The notes under the pieces: generated by a model
Databases searched by the model: none
What the model saw: the letters and a program-made list of their open reading frames with translations, nothing else
What the model was told of the DNA's origin: nothing
Assembly (NCBI GenBank): GCA_023252115.1
Contig: JAHEXM010000116.1
Location: 1 to 6,170 of the forward strand
Length of the DNA: 6,170 nt
Direction of reading: 5' to 3'
From: Micrococcales bacterium
GTDB taxonomy: Bacteria > Actinomycetota > Actinomycetes > S36-B12 > UBA10799
Translations under genes and position numbers: made by a program
Shown here: positions 1 to 5,593 of the stretch, one piece after another
Layout: every line of letters begins with the position of its first letter
Position numbering within the stretch: the stretch's first letter is position 1

Positions 1-179
1 ATTCCGAGTCCGACAAAGAAGCCAACATATCCCCAAAACTCGAGCGGGCCTTGCCTATCTGGAAGGGCAAACAAGCCGATCAACATCATGATGCTGACAA
101 CAACGATGGCGATAAATTCGAAGCGACTGAGTCGCGGCGGCGGTGGACCGTCGCTGTTTGTTGTTTCCTCGTCCACCAT
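1..179 (-). CDS. Small membrane protein, N-terminal part only
   Basis: The frame is open from the start codon at 179 to the window edge, giving 59 codons. The product starts MVDEETTNSDGPPPPRLSRF. A hydrophobic helix follows at about residues 21-39, rich in I, V, M and L, then a short charged turn (PDRQG). A second hydrophobic stretch begins near residue 48 (FWGYVGFFVGLG) and runs off the window. Arg16 and Arg19 just before helix 1 suggest a cytoplasmic N-terminus by the positive-inside rule. A perfect AGGAGG lies at 182-187. It is only 2 nt from the ATG at 179 but 5 nt from the GTG codon that follows (174-176), so GTG at 176 may be the true start. The gene is divergent from the DUF2252 gene, 74 nt away. 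I do not recognise the family. The strong ribosome binding site and membrane pattern make it a convincing gene despite truncation. Confidence 0.75.
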   Translation of the reverse strand, partial: MVDEETTNSDGPPPPRLSRFEFIAIVVVSIMMLIGLFALPDRQGPLEFWGYVGFFVGLG

Positions 180-181
180 TG

Positions 182-187
182 CCTCCT
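182..187 (-). promoter_or_regulatory. Shine-Dalgarno AGGAGG of the membrane-protein gene
   Basis: CCTCCT on the plus strand reads as a perfect AGGAGG on the minus strand. Its spacing is 2 nt to the ATG at 179 and 5 nt to the in-frame GTG at 176. The second spacing is closer to normal and argues for the GTG start. Confidence 0.7.
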
Positions 188-241
188 AATCGACGATGCT
201 GCGCTGGCCACATCCTGGCGTATGCTGCCAGCAATCGAGCT

Positions 242-247
242 GAGGAG
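242..247 (+). promoter_or_regulatory. Shine-Dalgarno GAGGAG of the DUF2252 gene
   Basis: GAGGAG ends 6 nt before the ATG at 254, the usual spacing. It supports this start for the DUF2252 protein. Confidence 0.75.
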
Positions 248-253
248 TACTGA

Positions 254-1633
254 ATGTCGCCTACCGACGTGTCGGGCAAGGGCTTGCGGATCCAGGTGCC
301 GCGCGAGAGCCATTCGGTTTTCGAGCCGACCATGGATCGCCGCGACCCGGTAGACATTCTGGAGGAGCAGTCGGCCAGCCGGGTGCCACAACTCGTTCCG
401 ATTCGTTATGGACGAATGTCCGTCTCGCCGTTCACTTTCTACCGTGGTGCAGCGGCGATCATGGCCAACGACCTGGCTAAGTCACCGACATCGGGCATCC
501 GTACCCAAGTCTGTGGCGATGCACATCTTTCCAACTTCGGCGTGTATTCCTCACCGGAACGTCGGCTGGTGTTTGACATCAATGACTTTGATGAGACGTT
601 GCCTGGTGCTTGGGAGTGGGACGTCAAGCGACTCGCAGCAAGTTTTGCTGTTGCCGGCCGTGCGAACGGACTCTCACGCAAAGACCGACGCAACGTCTTG
701 ATGAATCTCGGGGCAAAATACCGAACCCAGATGCGAGCCTTCGCCGGTATGCACAACTTGGATGTGTGGTACTCGCGGCTGGAGGTCGACACACTGTTGG
801 CAAACATGGCCGCAAATGTCGACGAGAAGTACATCAAGCGTGCACGCAAGGCGGCTGACAAAGCGTTGGGCAAGGACAGCTTGTCGGCATTTGAGAAGTT
901 GACTGAAATTGGTCCGGACGGTAAGCCACGTTTTGTCAGTCAGCCGCCGCTAGTAGTTCCGGTCCAGGAAATGTTGGGGTCCGATGATGCGGAGCGCATC
1001 AAGCAGACCATTGACAAAGCGCTCTCGGACTATGCCTCCACATTGAGCACCGATCGCCGTCATCTGTTGAGTACTTTCGAACTTGTTGATGTGGCACACA
1101 AGATTGTCGGGGTGGGAAGTGTCGGGACCCGGGCGTGGATTGTGTTGATGATGGGTAAGGATCCGCAGGATCCTCTGTTGCTCCAGGTGAAACAGGCTCA
1201 AGAGTCAGTGATGGAACCGTTTGTTGGGCAAAGCGAATACTCACACTCGGGCGAACGCGTGGTCGCTGGTCAGCGCTTGATGCAAGCTTCCAGCGACATT
1301 TTCCTTGGTTGGCAACGGGTAGAAGGATTAGACGGCATCAAGCGCGACTTTTACATGCGTCAACTTCGCGACGGTAAGGGTTCCGCTGTCATCGAGAACC
1401 AAGACGCGGTAACGATGCCGTTGTATGCCCAAATGTGCGGGTGGACTTTGGCTCGTGCGCACGCCCGTTCTGGTGATCGTTTTGCGATCGCTGACTACCT
1501 TGGCAAGAGCGACGTTTTCGAAAGTGCGATCGCGCAGTTTGCGGAGTCATACGCAGACCAAAACGAGCGTGACTATGCCACCTTGATGGCCGCGATCAAG
1601 TCCGGGCGTATTGAGGCAAAGTCGGACGTCTAG
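254..1633 (+). CDS. DUF2252 family protein (kinase-like motifs)
   Basis: This 459-residue protein has the full length typical of DUF2252 (COG4320), a common actinobacterial family of unknown function. Family hallmarks are present: the N-terminal VPRESH (15-20) and RRDPVDILEEQ (29-39), the FYRGAAAIMA segment (62-71), CGDAHLSNFG (87-96), FDINDFDE (107-114), GVGSVGTRAW (286-295), LLLQVKQAQES (308-318), GQRLMQASSDIFLGW (339-353), FYMRQLRDGKGS (366-377) and LARAHARSGD (399-408). The GDxHxxN then DxxD pair resembles the catalytic and metal-binding segments of aminoglycoside-phosphotransferase-like kinases. The GxGxxG and following QVK resemble a nucleotide-binding loop and its lysine, but they come after the catalytic pair. 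An ATP-dependent phosphotransferase role is therefore inference and the substrate is unknown. There is no signal peptide or membrane helix, so it is probably cytoplasmic. The start is supported by GAGGAG 6 nt upstream. The stop overlaps the convergent gene's stop by 4 nt. No downstream same-strand partner is present. Confidence 0.95.
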   Translation: MSPTDVSGKGLRIQVPRESHSVFEPTMDRRDPVDILEEQSASRVPQLVPIRYGRMSVSPFTFYRGAAAIMANDLAKSPTSGIRTQVCGDAHLSNFGVYSSPERRLVFDINDFDETLPGAWEWDVKRLAASFAVAGRANGLSRKDRRNVLMNLGAKYRTQMRAFAGMHNLDVWYSRLEVDTLLANMAANVDEKYIKRARKAADKALGKDSLSAFEKLTEIGPDGKPRFVSQPPLVVPVQEMLGSDDAERIKQTIDKALSDYASTLSTDRRHLLSTFELVDVAHKIVGVGSVGTRAWIVLMMGKDPQDPLLLQVKQAQESVMEPFVGQSEYSHSGERVVAGQRLMQASSDIFLGWQRVEGLDGIKRDFYMRQLRDGKGSAVIENQDAVTMPLYAQMCGWTLARAHARSGDRFAIADYLGKSDVFESAIAQFAESYADQNERDYATLMAAIKSGRIEAKSDV

Positions 1634-2418
1634 CGACCGCCGGAGCGAGCTTCCGCTATCGCTGCAGTCCAGTCGGGGCACACTGCTTGATCGACATCAG
1701 CGCGCCGTTTTGCCGGCAGGTTCGCACCTGCGATCAGTAAAGCGACCGCCTCTGGCGGGACCGGAGCTCCGACCCTGACTTGAAACGGCGCCTCGTCGTC
1801 GGCAAATACCGACAGAACCAATCCGTAGTAATCGCCAACACCTTCTTGAGTCATCCCCATTGGCTCGGCAGAAGCAATCATCACGCGACACGGTGTTCCA
1901 GTAGCGAGGATCTCGGCAGCTTTGAGTTTGTTCGGTGTATTGGCAGACGCAGCGCCTGCTGCTTGCTGCGCCTGCAGGGCCGCGATGATTTGTTGCGGGT
2001 CGCCATCGACCGTGACGCTGCCGTCTTTCGCCAGAGCAGCGGCAATCGCGGCCCCGTCGACCGGTGCAGATGCCGCGCCTGCGCCCTGCAGAGTCGACGG
2101 TGGTGGATCGGTTTGCAGGTCTGGGGCGATGTGTGAGTGGTCGGCGGGATCAACACGGACGGCGATGTATCCCTGGCCGGATTCGAACTGTGGAAGGTAA
2201 GGCATTTGGATGGGGTGATGGCATTCTGCACGGTATGGCTGCTCGCCAGGTAGCTCGACATCAATCACCAGGCGGCAAGTGAGCGACTTTACGGCTGTTC
2301 CGGTGGTCATCGAACCGCGATGACATTCGACGACGTGTCCGCGAGCCAGGATCCCATTGTTGATCAGGTCGTGATCGACGAATCCCATACTTGTCTTGGC
2401 CTTATTAAAGAAACCCAT
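1630..2418 (-). CDS. Duplicated-domain hypothetical protein, 262 aa
   Basis: From the ATG at 2418 the product begins MGFFNKAKTSMGFVDHDL. An in-frame TTG at 2427 would add three residues, but the ATG is the likelier start, with a weak AGG 9 nt upstream. Two related beta-rich domains are visible. The first spans about residues 22-100 (ILARGHVVE, CRLVIDVELPGEQPY, RVDPADHSHIAPDL). The second spans about 169-250 (ILATGTPCRVM, YGLVLSVFADDEAPF, then AGANLPAKRRADVDQAVCPDW). Both share an ILAxG opening, an L-x-x-x-V strand, a Pro-aromatic turn and a terminal (P)DL or PDW. Between them lies a Pro/Ala-rich linker with a short helix-like segment (QQIIAALQAQQAAG, about 142-155). Proteins with this duplicated pattern occur in mycobacteria and relatives as uncharacterised genes, as far as I recall. 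There is no signal peptide or transmembrane segment. The gene is divergent from the small membrane-protein gene and convergent with DUF2252. The function is unknown. Confidence 0.85.
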   Translation of the reverse strand: MGFFNKAKTSMGFVDHDLINNGILARGHVVECHRGSMTTGTAVKSLTCRLVIDVELPGEQPYRAECHHPIQMPYLPQFESGQGYIAVRVDPADHSHIAPDLQTDPPPSTLQGAGAASAPVDGAAIAAALAKDGSVTVDGDPQQIIAALQAQQAAGAASANTPNKLKAAEILATGTPCRVMIASAEPMGMTQEGVGDYYGLVLSVFADDEAPFQVRVGAPVPPEAVALLIAGANLPAKRRADVDQAVCPDWTAAIAEARSGGR

Positions 2419-2467
2419 GCAGATCAACCTAACCCGAAAATGACATGGCGTGCGAGAGACTGAAAAG

Positions 2468-2737
2468 GTGAGTCCAACCGTCGCCGCTGGCGTGTTTCTG
2501 ATCGCGATGTTGGTGTTGGCGATCTACTGCTGGAGTCAGGTCGTGCGCGGACTGCTGCGCGGCAAGATTCGGTTTGCCGGAAATGCACCTAACACGTGGC
2601 AAACTCGCGGTTATCACCGTGGTTCACGAACCAGCGCGGGCTTCTGGCTGGGGATTGTTGCTTTCACTCTTGGTGGACTCGCGTCCACGGCTGGAGTCGT
2701 GATCGCGGTCGCGCTTTTTGCCGAAGCGGTTAGGTGA
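2468..2737 (+). CDS. Small protein with two predicted membrane helices
   Basis: The GTG at 2468 gives an 89-residue product starting MSPTVAAGVFLIAMLVLAIY. GAGAG at 2454-2458 lies 9 nt upstream and is a plausible ribosome binding site. An earlier in-frame GTG at 2450 would add six residues but has no ribosome binding site, so the later start is preferred. A hydrophobic helix covers about residues 4-23 and a second covers about 58-86 (FWLGIVAFTLGG through VIAVALFAEAV). A basic loop between them (RGLLRGKIRF, RGYHRGSRTS) probably faces the cytoplasm. I do not recognise the family. The gene is divergent from the duplicated-domain gene, with start codons about 50 nt apart, and ends 19 nt before the convergent stop of the IPT/TIG gene. 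The membrane pattern and a well-packed position support it as real. Confidence 0.7.
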   Translation: MSPTVAAGVFLIAMLVLAIYCWSQVVRGLLRGKIRFAGNAPNTWQTRGYHRGSRTSAGFWLGIVAFTLGGLASTAGVVIAVALFAEAVR

Positions 2738-2756
2738 AATGTAGGCAGTTCAGTTC

Positions 2757-4652
2757 CTAGTTATACGTACGCTTCAGTTCATACCCTAGAAACCCGGTTT
2801 TTGGCTGAGCCGACCAAATGATTTGAACTCGTGGCTTGGCCTTGTTGGAGCCGACCGTTGTCAACTCCCATACGTGGGACTTCTTGTTCATCTTGAGCTT
2901 GACGCTGCCGCCGCCGCCGATCTTGCGAGCCGAAACGCTAATCGCCTGGCTAGCGTTGGTCTTGCAATTGGCCTTTTGGATCGTTCTCACTTTCCGAGCC
3001 TTGGAAATCGAACCCGGTGCGACAACGCAATTCTTCGCGGGAGTCTGACCCAAAAGCGCTGGCGCATCCGACGACGTGGTGAACGATCCGGTGGCACCGT
3101 CAGCAGTCGCTGCGGCGTTGGTCGCCGATGCACGGTAGTAGTAGGTAGTGGTCGGGCTCAATCCGGTGACACTTGCCGTTATTGCCGTGTCACTTGTGCC
3201 GGTGGCCGACGTTGGCGAAACGTCAGCTGCCGTTCCGTTGCCTGCGTCAATGGCCGCCGAACTGGTGCTGTACTTGATAGTCAATGCACTGGTTGTCCCA
3301 CCGTTTGCATTGACCGTCGCGTGAAGGGTGGCGCTAGTCTCGCCGACACTCGTTGCAGTGCCGGTTGTAACGACTGGAGCTGCCAGCGCATAGGTGAAAC
3401 CGTCGTGGAGCGTGGCAACTCCTTCTGGCGCAGTAACCACAATGTCAGCGTCCCCTGCCGTGCCTGGGGGTGTGGTGACTGTTATGTGAGAGTCATCCAC
3501 GACCGAGATCGCTCCTGGAACCGCACGCCCGCCGATGGTGACAGCTGTAGTACCGGTGAAATCGCCGCCGTAAAGGTTAATCGCTGTTCCGCCAGTAGTG
3601 TCCCCGGTATTTGGATCGGCACCATCAATCTGTGTTCCGTAGTGATAGCCGTCGACGGCGGTATCGGTGCCATCTGCGCTGGTGATCGTGACATCGACGT
3701 TTCCCAGGGCATGTGCGGGCGTGACTGCTGTCACGCGCGTGTCGCTAACAGGATGGACAGACGTCGCGGGTATGCCGCCAAAAGTCACAGCGGAAGTACC
3801 GGTGAGTCCGCTCCCATATATCTCGACCGCGGTGCCGCCTTGGGTTGAACCCGCGTCTTGAGCAACTGATTCGAGAAAGGTTCCGTAAGTGAATCCGTCA
3901 GTCGCTGTGTAGGTGCCGCTCGGACTAGTCACAACAACGTCAACTGACCCGAGGGCATGCGGCGGAACGGTTACGGTCGCCCTTTCGTCATCCTCGATGG
4001 TGATCGAAGTTCCTGGCGAGCCGTCGAAGGTGACTGAGCTTGTGCCTGTCAGTCCGTAACCGTGAAGCAAAACAACAGTTCCGCCAATCTGTCCGCCGCG
4101 GTTCGGATAAATGTCGTCAATCGAGATTCCGTAGGTGTAGCCGTCACTTCCGGTCAGGCTGGCCGTTCCGCTGGGGCTTGTCACGGTGACATCGACTGTT
4201 GCTGCGGCGTGTGCGGGAACGGTCACCGTGACGTCAGTATCGTCGATGACGTGGATGTGGGTCGCTGCATTGTCACCAAAGGTCACTGATGATGTATCTG
4301 ACAGTCCAGCGCCGTAAAGGTGCACCGTCTGGCCGCCACTCACTCCGCCATGTTTGGATGACAGCTCATTAAGAGCAATCCCGTAGGTAAAGGCTGTCGG
4401 CAATGTGTCAGTGCCGTCGGGGGCGGTAACGGAAACGGGAACGATGCCCAAGCTGTGTGCCGGGGTGGTAGCGGTGATGGTGTTGTCATCAACGACTGTC
4501 ACGTTTGTTGCTGCTACTCCACCGAATGTCACCGATGTGGCTCCAGTGAAGTCGCCGCCGTACAGGTTGACGACACTTCCGCCACTTATGCTTCCGATGT
4601 TTGGATAAACGTCGGTGAGCTGAACGCCATAGTAGGTTTGAGGTGCCGTCAT
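2757..4652 (-). CDS. IPT/TIG protein, 3' fragment (repeats 3-7, Fn3, C-term)
   Basis: This frame holds the rest of the surface protein. The first ATG near the break is at 4652 (MTAPQTYYG), but it has no good ribosome binding site and no signal peptide follows, so independent expression is doubtful. From TYYG onward come the end of repeat 2 and then repeats 3 to 7. Next is an Fn3-like domain at about 3075-3380, with APVVTTGTATSVGETSATL, GLSPTTTYYYRASATNAA and GSFTT. A C-terminal domain of about 100 residues follows (LLGQTPAKNCVVAPG to ELKRTYN). It is rich in Lys and Arg, has two Cys that could form a disulfide, and has beta-strand-like segments (QAISVSARKIG, SVKLKMNKKSHVWEL, RVQIIWSAQ). Similar C-terminal modules recur in actinobacterial secreted proteins, but I cannot name the family. 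The stop lies 19 nt from the convergent small membrane-protein gene. Confidence 0.8.
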   Translation of the reverse strand: MTAPQTYYGVQLTDVYPNIGSISGGSVVNLYGGDFTGATSVTFGGVAATNVTVVDDNTITATTPAHSLGIVPVSVTAPDGTDTLPTAFTYGIALNELSSKHGGVSGGQTVHLYGAGLSDTSSVTFGDNAATHIHVIDDTDVTVTVPAHAAATVDVTVTSPSGTASLTGSDGYTYGISIDDIYPNRGGQIGGTVVLLHGYGLTGTSSVTFDGSPGTSITIEDDERATVTVPPHALGSVDVVVTSPSGTYTATDGFTYGTFLESVAQDAGSTQGGTAVEIYGSGLTGTSAVTFGGIPATSVHPVSDTRVTAVTPAHALGNVDVTITSADGTDTAVDGYHYGTQIDGADPNTGDTTGGTAINLYGGDFTGTTAVTIGGRAVPGAISVVDDSHITVTTPPGTAGDADIVVTAPEGVATLHDGFTYALAAPVVTTGTATSVGETSATLHATVNANGGTTSALTIKYSTSSAAIDAGNGTAADVSPTSATGTSDTAITASVTGLSPTTTYYYRASATNAAATADGATGSFTTSSDAPALLGQTPAKNCVVAPGSISKARKVRTIQKANCKTNASQAISVSARKIGGGGSVKLKMNKKSHVWELTTVGSNKAKPRVQIIWSAQPKTGFLGYELKRTYN

Positions 4653-5103
4653 TGCTCGTGACCGAAACTTCAACGGAGCCGATGCCGTGTGCCGGGGTTG
4701 TTGCCGTGATTGTGTTGTCGTCAACAACGACTACGTGTGTTGCCGGGAGTCCGGCAAAGGTCACGGAACTTGTTCCGGTGAAGCCGCCGCCATGGATGGT
4801 GACCGTGTTGGAGCCGCTCGGCGAACCAGCTCCTGGGCTGAGGTATTCAACTGTGGTGCCGTAGGTAAATCCCGACGTGTAGGAATCTGACCCACCGCTA
4901 GTTGTCACGCTGACAGTTACCGCCCCTGCAGCATGTGGCGGGCTAGTCACTTCAATGACGTCGTCGCTAGAGCCCGACGGCACGACGGTTGCGGTGGACC
5001 CGTCGAATGTCACCGAGGTGACCCCGCTCAAATGCGTTCCGTAGATAAGGACGTCGTTACCGCCCGCTTGTCGACCAGCGTCCGGGACGAGGTAATCGAT
5101 AGT
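3387..5103 (-). repeat. Seven tandem IPT/TIG-coding repeats, ~246-nt period
   Basis: Units in reading order are R1 4858-5103 (246 nt), R2 4626-4857 (232 nt), R3 4380-4625 (246), R4 4128-4379 (252), R5 3882-4127 (246), R6 3636-3881 (246) and R7 3387-3635 (249). All lengths are multiples of three except R2, which is exactly 14 nt short of the modal length and contains the frame break. R3 and R7 share the variant NLYGGDFTG and matching DNA (TCGCCGCCGTA on the plus strand), while R4, R5 and R6 use G(L)(S/T)(D/G)TS at the same place. This suggests unit duplication or gene conversion within the array. R2 and R3 share VVDDNTITATTPAH almost exactly. Each unit is one Ig-like domain. Confidence 0.9.
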
Positions 5104-5451
5104 GGGTGTCGCCAAAGAGTTGATTGCGGCACGTGACTTTCCACCATTTGCTGCTGCCGTCCCACCCGCAGACCGCGATCGGGCGCCACCGCCAGCTTTG
5201 CTAAATGAATGGCGGACGTGTGTTGGATGAGTATTGGGATTGGGGTGGCGGGCAAATTTAGGGTCCCCGTGGTGCTCACGCGCTGTTTTTGCGTCTCTGG
5301 CGTCCTGCTTGCTCTTGTGGGCTGGCGGTTTGTTATTGGCTGTGGCGGATGCAGGGACAGCACCGAGGCCGATGAGGGCAACGCATCCGGCTACAAAAGC
5401 GATCAATGCTCGCCACAGAATCCGATGACCCTTAGACGTAAGCGTTGGCAT
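4489..5451 (-). CDS. IPT/TIG protein, 5' fragment with signal peptide
   Basis: This 320-residue frame starts at the ATG at 5451, with GGAG (5459-5462) 7 nt upstream. Residues 1-36 are a Sec-type signal peptide: basic n-region (K7, R10, R14), hydrophobic core about 15-30, and cleavage expected after AVPASA. Residues 37-114 form a polar basic linker with many Lys, Arg, His, Pro and Gly. IPT/TIG repeat 1 covers residues 117-198 and ends SGFTYG. Repeat 2 starts at 199 and is intact to about SNDGTS (271). After residue 271 the frame is wrong: the last 49 residues are a highly basic Arg/Lys/Trp-rich tail with no Ig-like pattern, ending at a TGA. The same DNA in the neighbouring frame encodes a perfect continuation of the repeats. 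The natural product was therefore almost certainly longer. If translated as is, it would be a short secreted protein with about two Ig-like domains and a cationic tail. Confidence 0.8.
   Translation of the reverse strand: MPTLTSKGHRILWRALIAFVAGCVALIGLGAVPASATANNKPPAHKSKQDARDAKTAREHHGDPKFARHPNPNTHPTHVRHSFSKAGGGARSRSAGGTAAANGGKSRAAINSLATPTIDYLVPDAGRQAGGNDVLIYGTHLSGVTSVTFDGSTATVVPSGSSDDVIEVTSPPHAAGAVTVSVTTSGGSDSYTSGFTYGTTVEYLSPGAGSPSGSNTVTIHGGGFTGTSSVTFAGLPATHVVVVDDNTITATTPAHGIGSVEVSVTSNDGTSNLLWRSAHRRLSKHRKHKWRKCRQPVRRRLHWSHIGDIRWSSSNKRDSR
5344..5451 (-). other. Sec signal peptide of the IPT/TIG protein
   Basis: This segment encodes residues 1-36. A basic n-region is followed by a hydrophobic core (ALIAFVAGCVALIGLGAV) and an AXA-type cleavage site, PASA before TANN. 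There is no twin-arginine motif. The Cys at residue 23 sits in the core, not at a lipobox, so this is not a lipoprotein signal. It shows the product was exported. Confidence 0.85.
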
Positions 5452-5593
5452 GAACCGACTCCGTTCATTCCGGGTGCAAGCGCGCCCGTGGCGTTCTCAC
5501 CATCCTCGGGGGCATGAGTGACGACGTCGACTCGCGTGCCGGTTGTACTAGCCCGTTTGGGTCTATTCGCGAGCCCGCTGCCAGCTTTTGCGC
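5452..5593. other. 142-nt intergenic region
   Basis: This region lies between the hydrolase stop and the IPT/TIG start, both on the minus strand. It holds the GGAG ribosome binding site at 5459-5462 and must hold any dedicated promoter of the IPT/TIG gene, but I see no convincing -35/-10 pair. An inverted repeat, CTCGCG at 5531-5536 and CGCGAG at 5568-5573, encloses a small inner stem (GCCC at 5551-5554 with GGGT at 5559-5562, one G-T pair). It could help terminate the hydrolase transcript, although no T-run follows on the minus strand. Confidence 0.4.
5459..5462 (-). promoter_or_regulatory. Shine-Dalgarno GGAG of the IPT/TIG gene
   Basis: GGAG on the minus strand is separated by 7 nt from the ATG at 5451. 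It supports this start and so the signal peptide that follows. Confidence 0.65.

Larger units (their letters stand above)
180..253. promoter_or_regulatory. Divergent intergenic control region with inverted repeat
   Basis: These 74 nt separate the two divergent starts and must carry any promoters for both genes unless those lie in coding sequence. An exact inverted repeat, GCTGGC at 203-208 and GCCAGC at 227-232, encloses 18 nt. The inner CTGGC at 215-219 can pair with GCCAG at 227-231 instead, so two mutually exclusive hairpins are possible. TATGCT at 221-226 resembles a -10 box for the plus strand, but no convincing -35 box sits at the right distance. Promoter assignment is therefore tentative. 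The inverted repeat is seen directly; an operator role is inference. Confidence 0.35.
2757..5451 (-). pseudogene. Secreted IPT/TIG-repeat surface protein, frame-broken
   Basis: Read as one unit, this locus encodes a secreted multi-domain adhesin-like protein split by one frame change near 4629-4642. Its order is: Sec signal peptide (residues 1-36, ending ASA), a basic His/Pro/Gly-rich linker (37-114), seven IPT/TIG Ig-like repeats, an Fn3-like domain (about 3075-3380) and a C-terminal basic domain (2757-3056). The C-terminal domain has two cysteines (KNCVVAPG and KANCKTN) and ends GFLGYELKRTYN. Repeats carry the family pattern GGxxVxLYGxxLTGTSSVTFGG, VVDDxxITVTTPxH, VxVTSPxGT and FTYG. Repeat 2 is 14 nt short at its end, shifting the frame by +1. 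With 14 nt restored the locus spans 903 codons including the stop, or 902 residues. GGAG lies 7 nt before the ATG at 5451. IPT/TIG repeats are typical of exported proteins that bind ligands or other surfaces; a specific target is unknown. There is no LPXTG motif or C-terminal membrane anchor. It could be a true pseudogene or an assembly or sequencing error. Confidence 0.85.

Noticed and set aside
439..873. A 144-codon open frame on the minus strand inside the DUF2252 gene
   Set aside because: It is antisense to strongly conserved DUF2252 motifs, has no ribosome binding site and no recognisable domain.
2749..2780. Direct repeat TTCAGTTC at 2749-2756 and 2773-2780 near the convergent stops
   Set aside because: Two 8-mers 24 nt apart can occur by chance, and the second lies in the IPT/TIG coding sequence. 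No element or attachment site is suggested.
2823..3848. A 341-codon open frame on the plus strand, antisense to the IPT/TIG gene
   Set aside because: The product is rich in Cys, Arg and Ser with no domain pattern. It lies opposite clear Ig-like repeats, and the 246-nt periodicity and low stop density of the G+C-rich repeats explain why it stays open.
4629..4642. Programmed +1 ribosomal frameshifting joining the two halves of the IPT/TIG protein
   Set aside because: There is no slippery run, no internal Shine-Dalgarno and no stop codon at the shift point. The 14-nt length deficit of the repeat explains the shift better.
5531..5573. Rho-independent terminator for the hydrolase gene
   Set aside because: The CTCGCG/CGCGAG stem has only 6 pairs with a long loop, and no T-run follows on the minus strand. 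It is noted only as a possibility within the intergenic entry.
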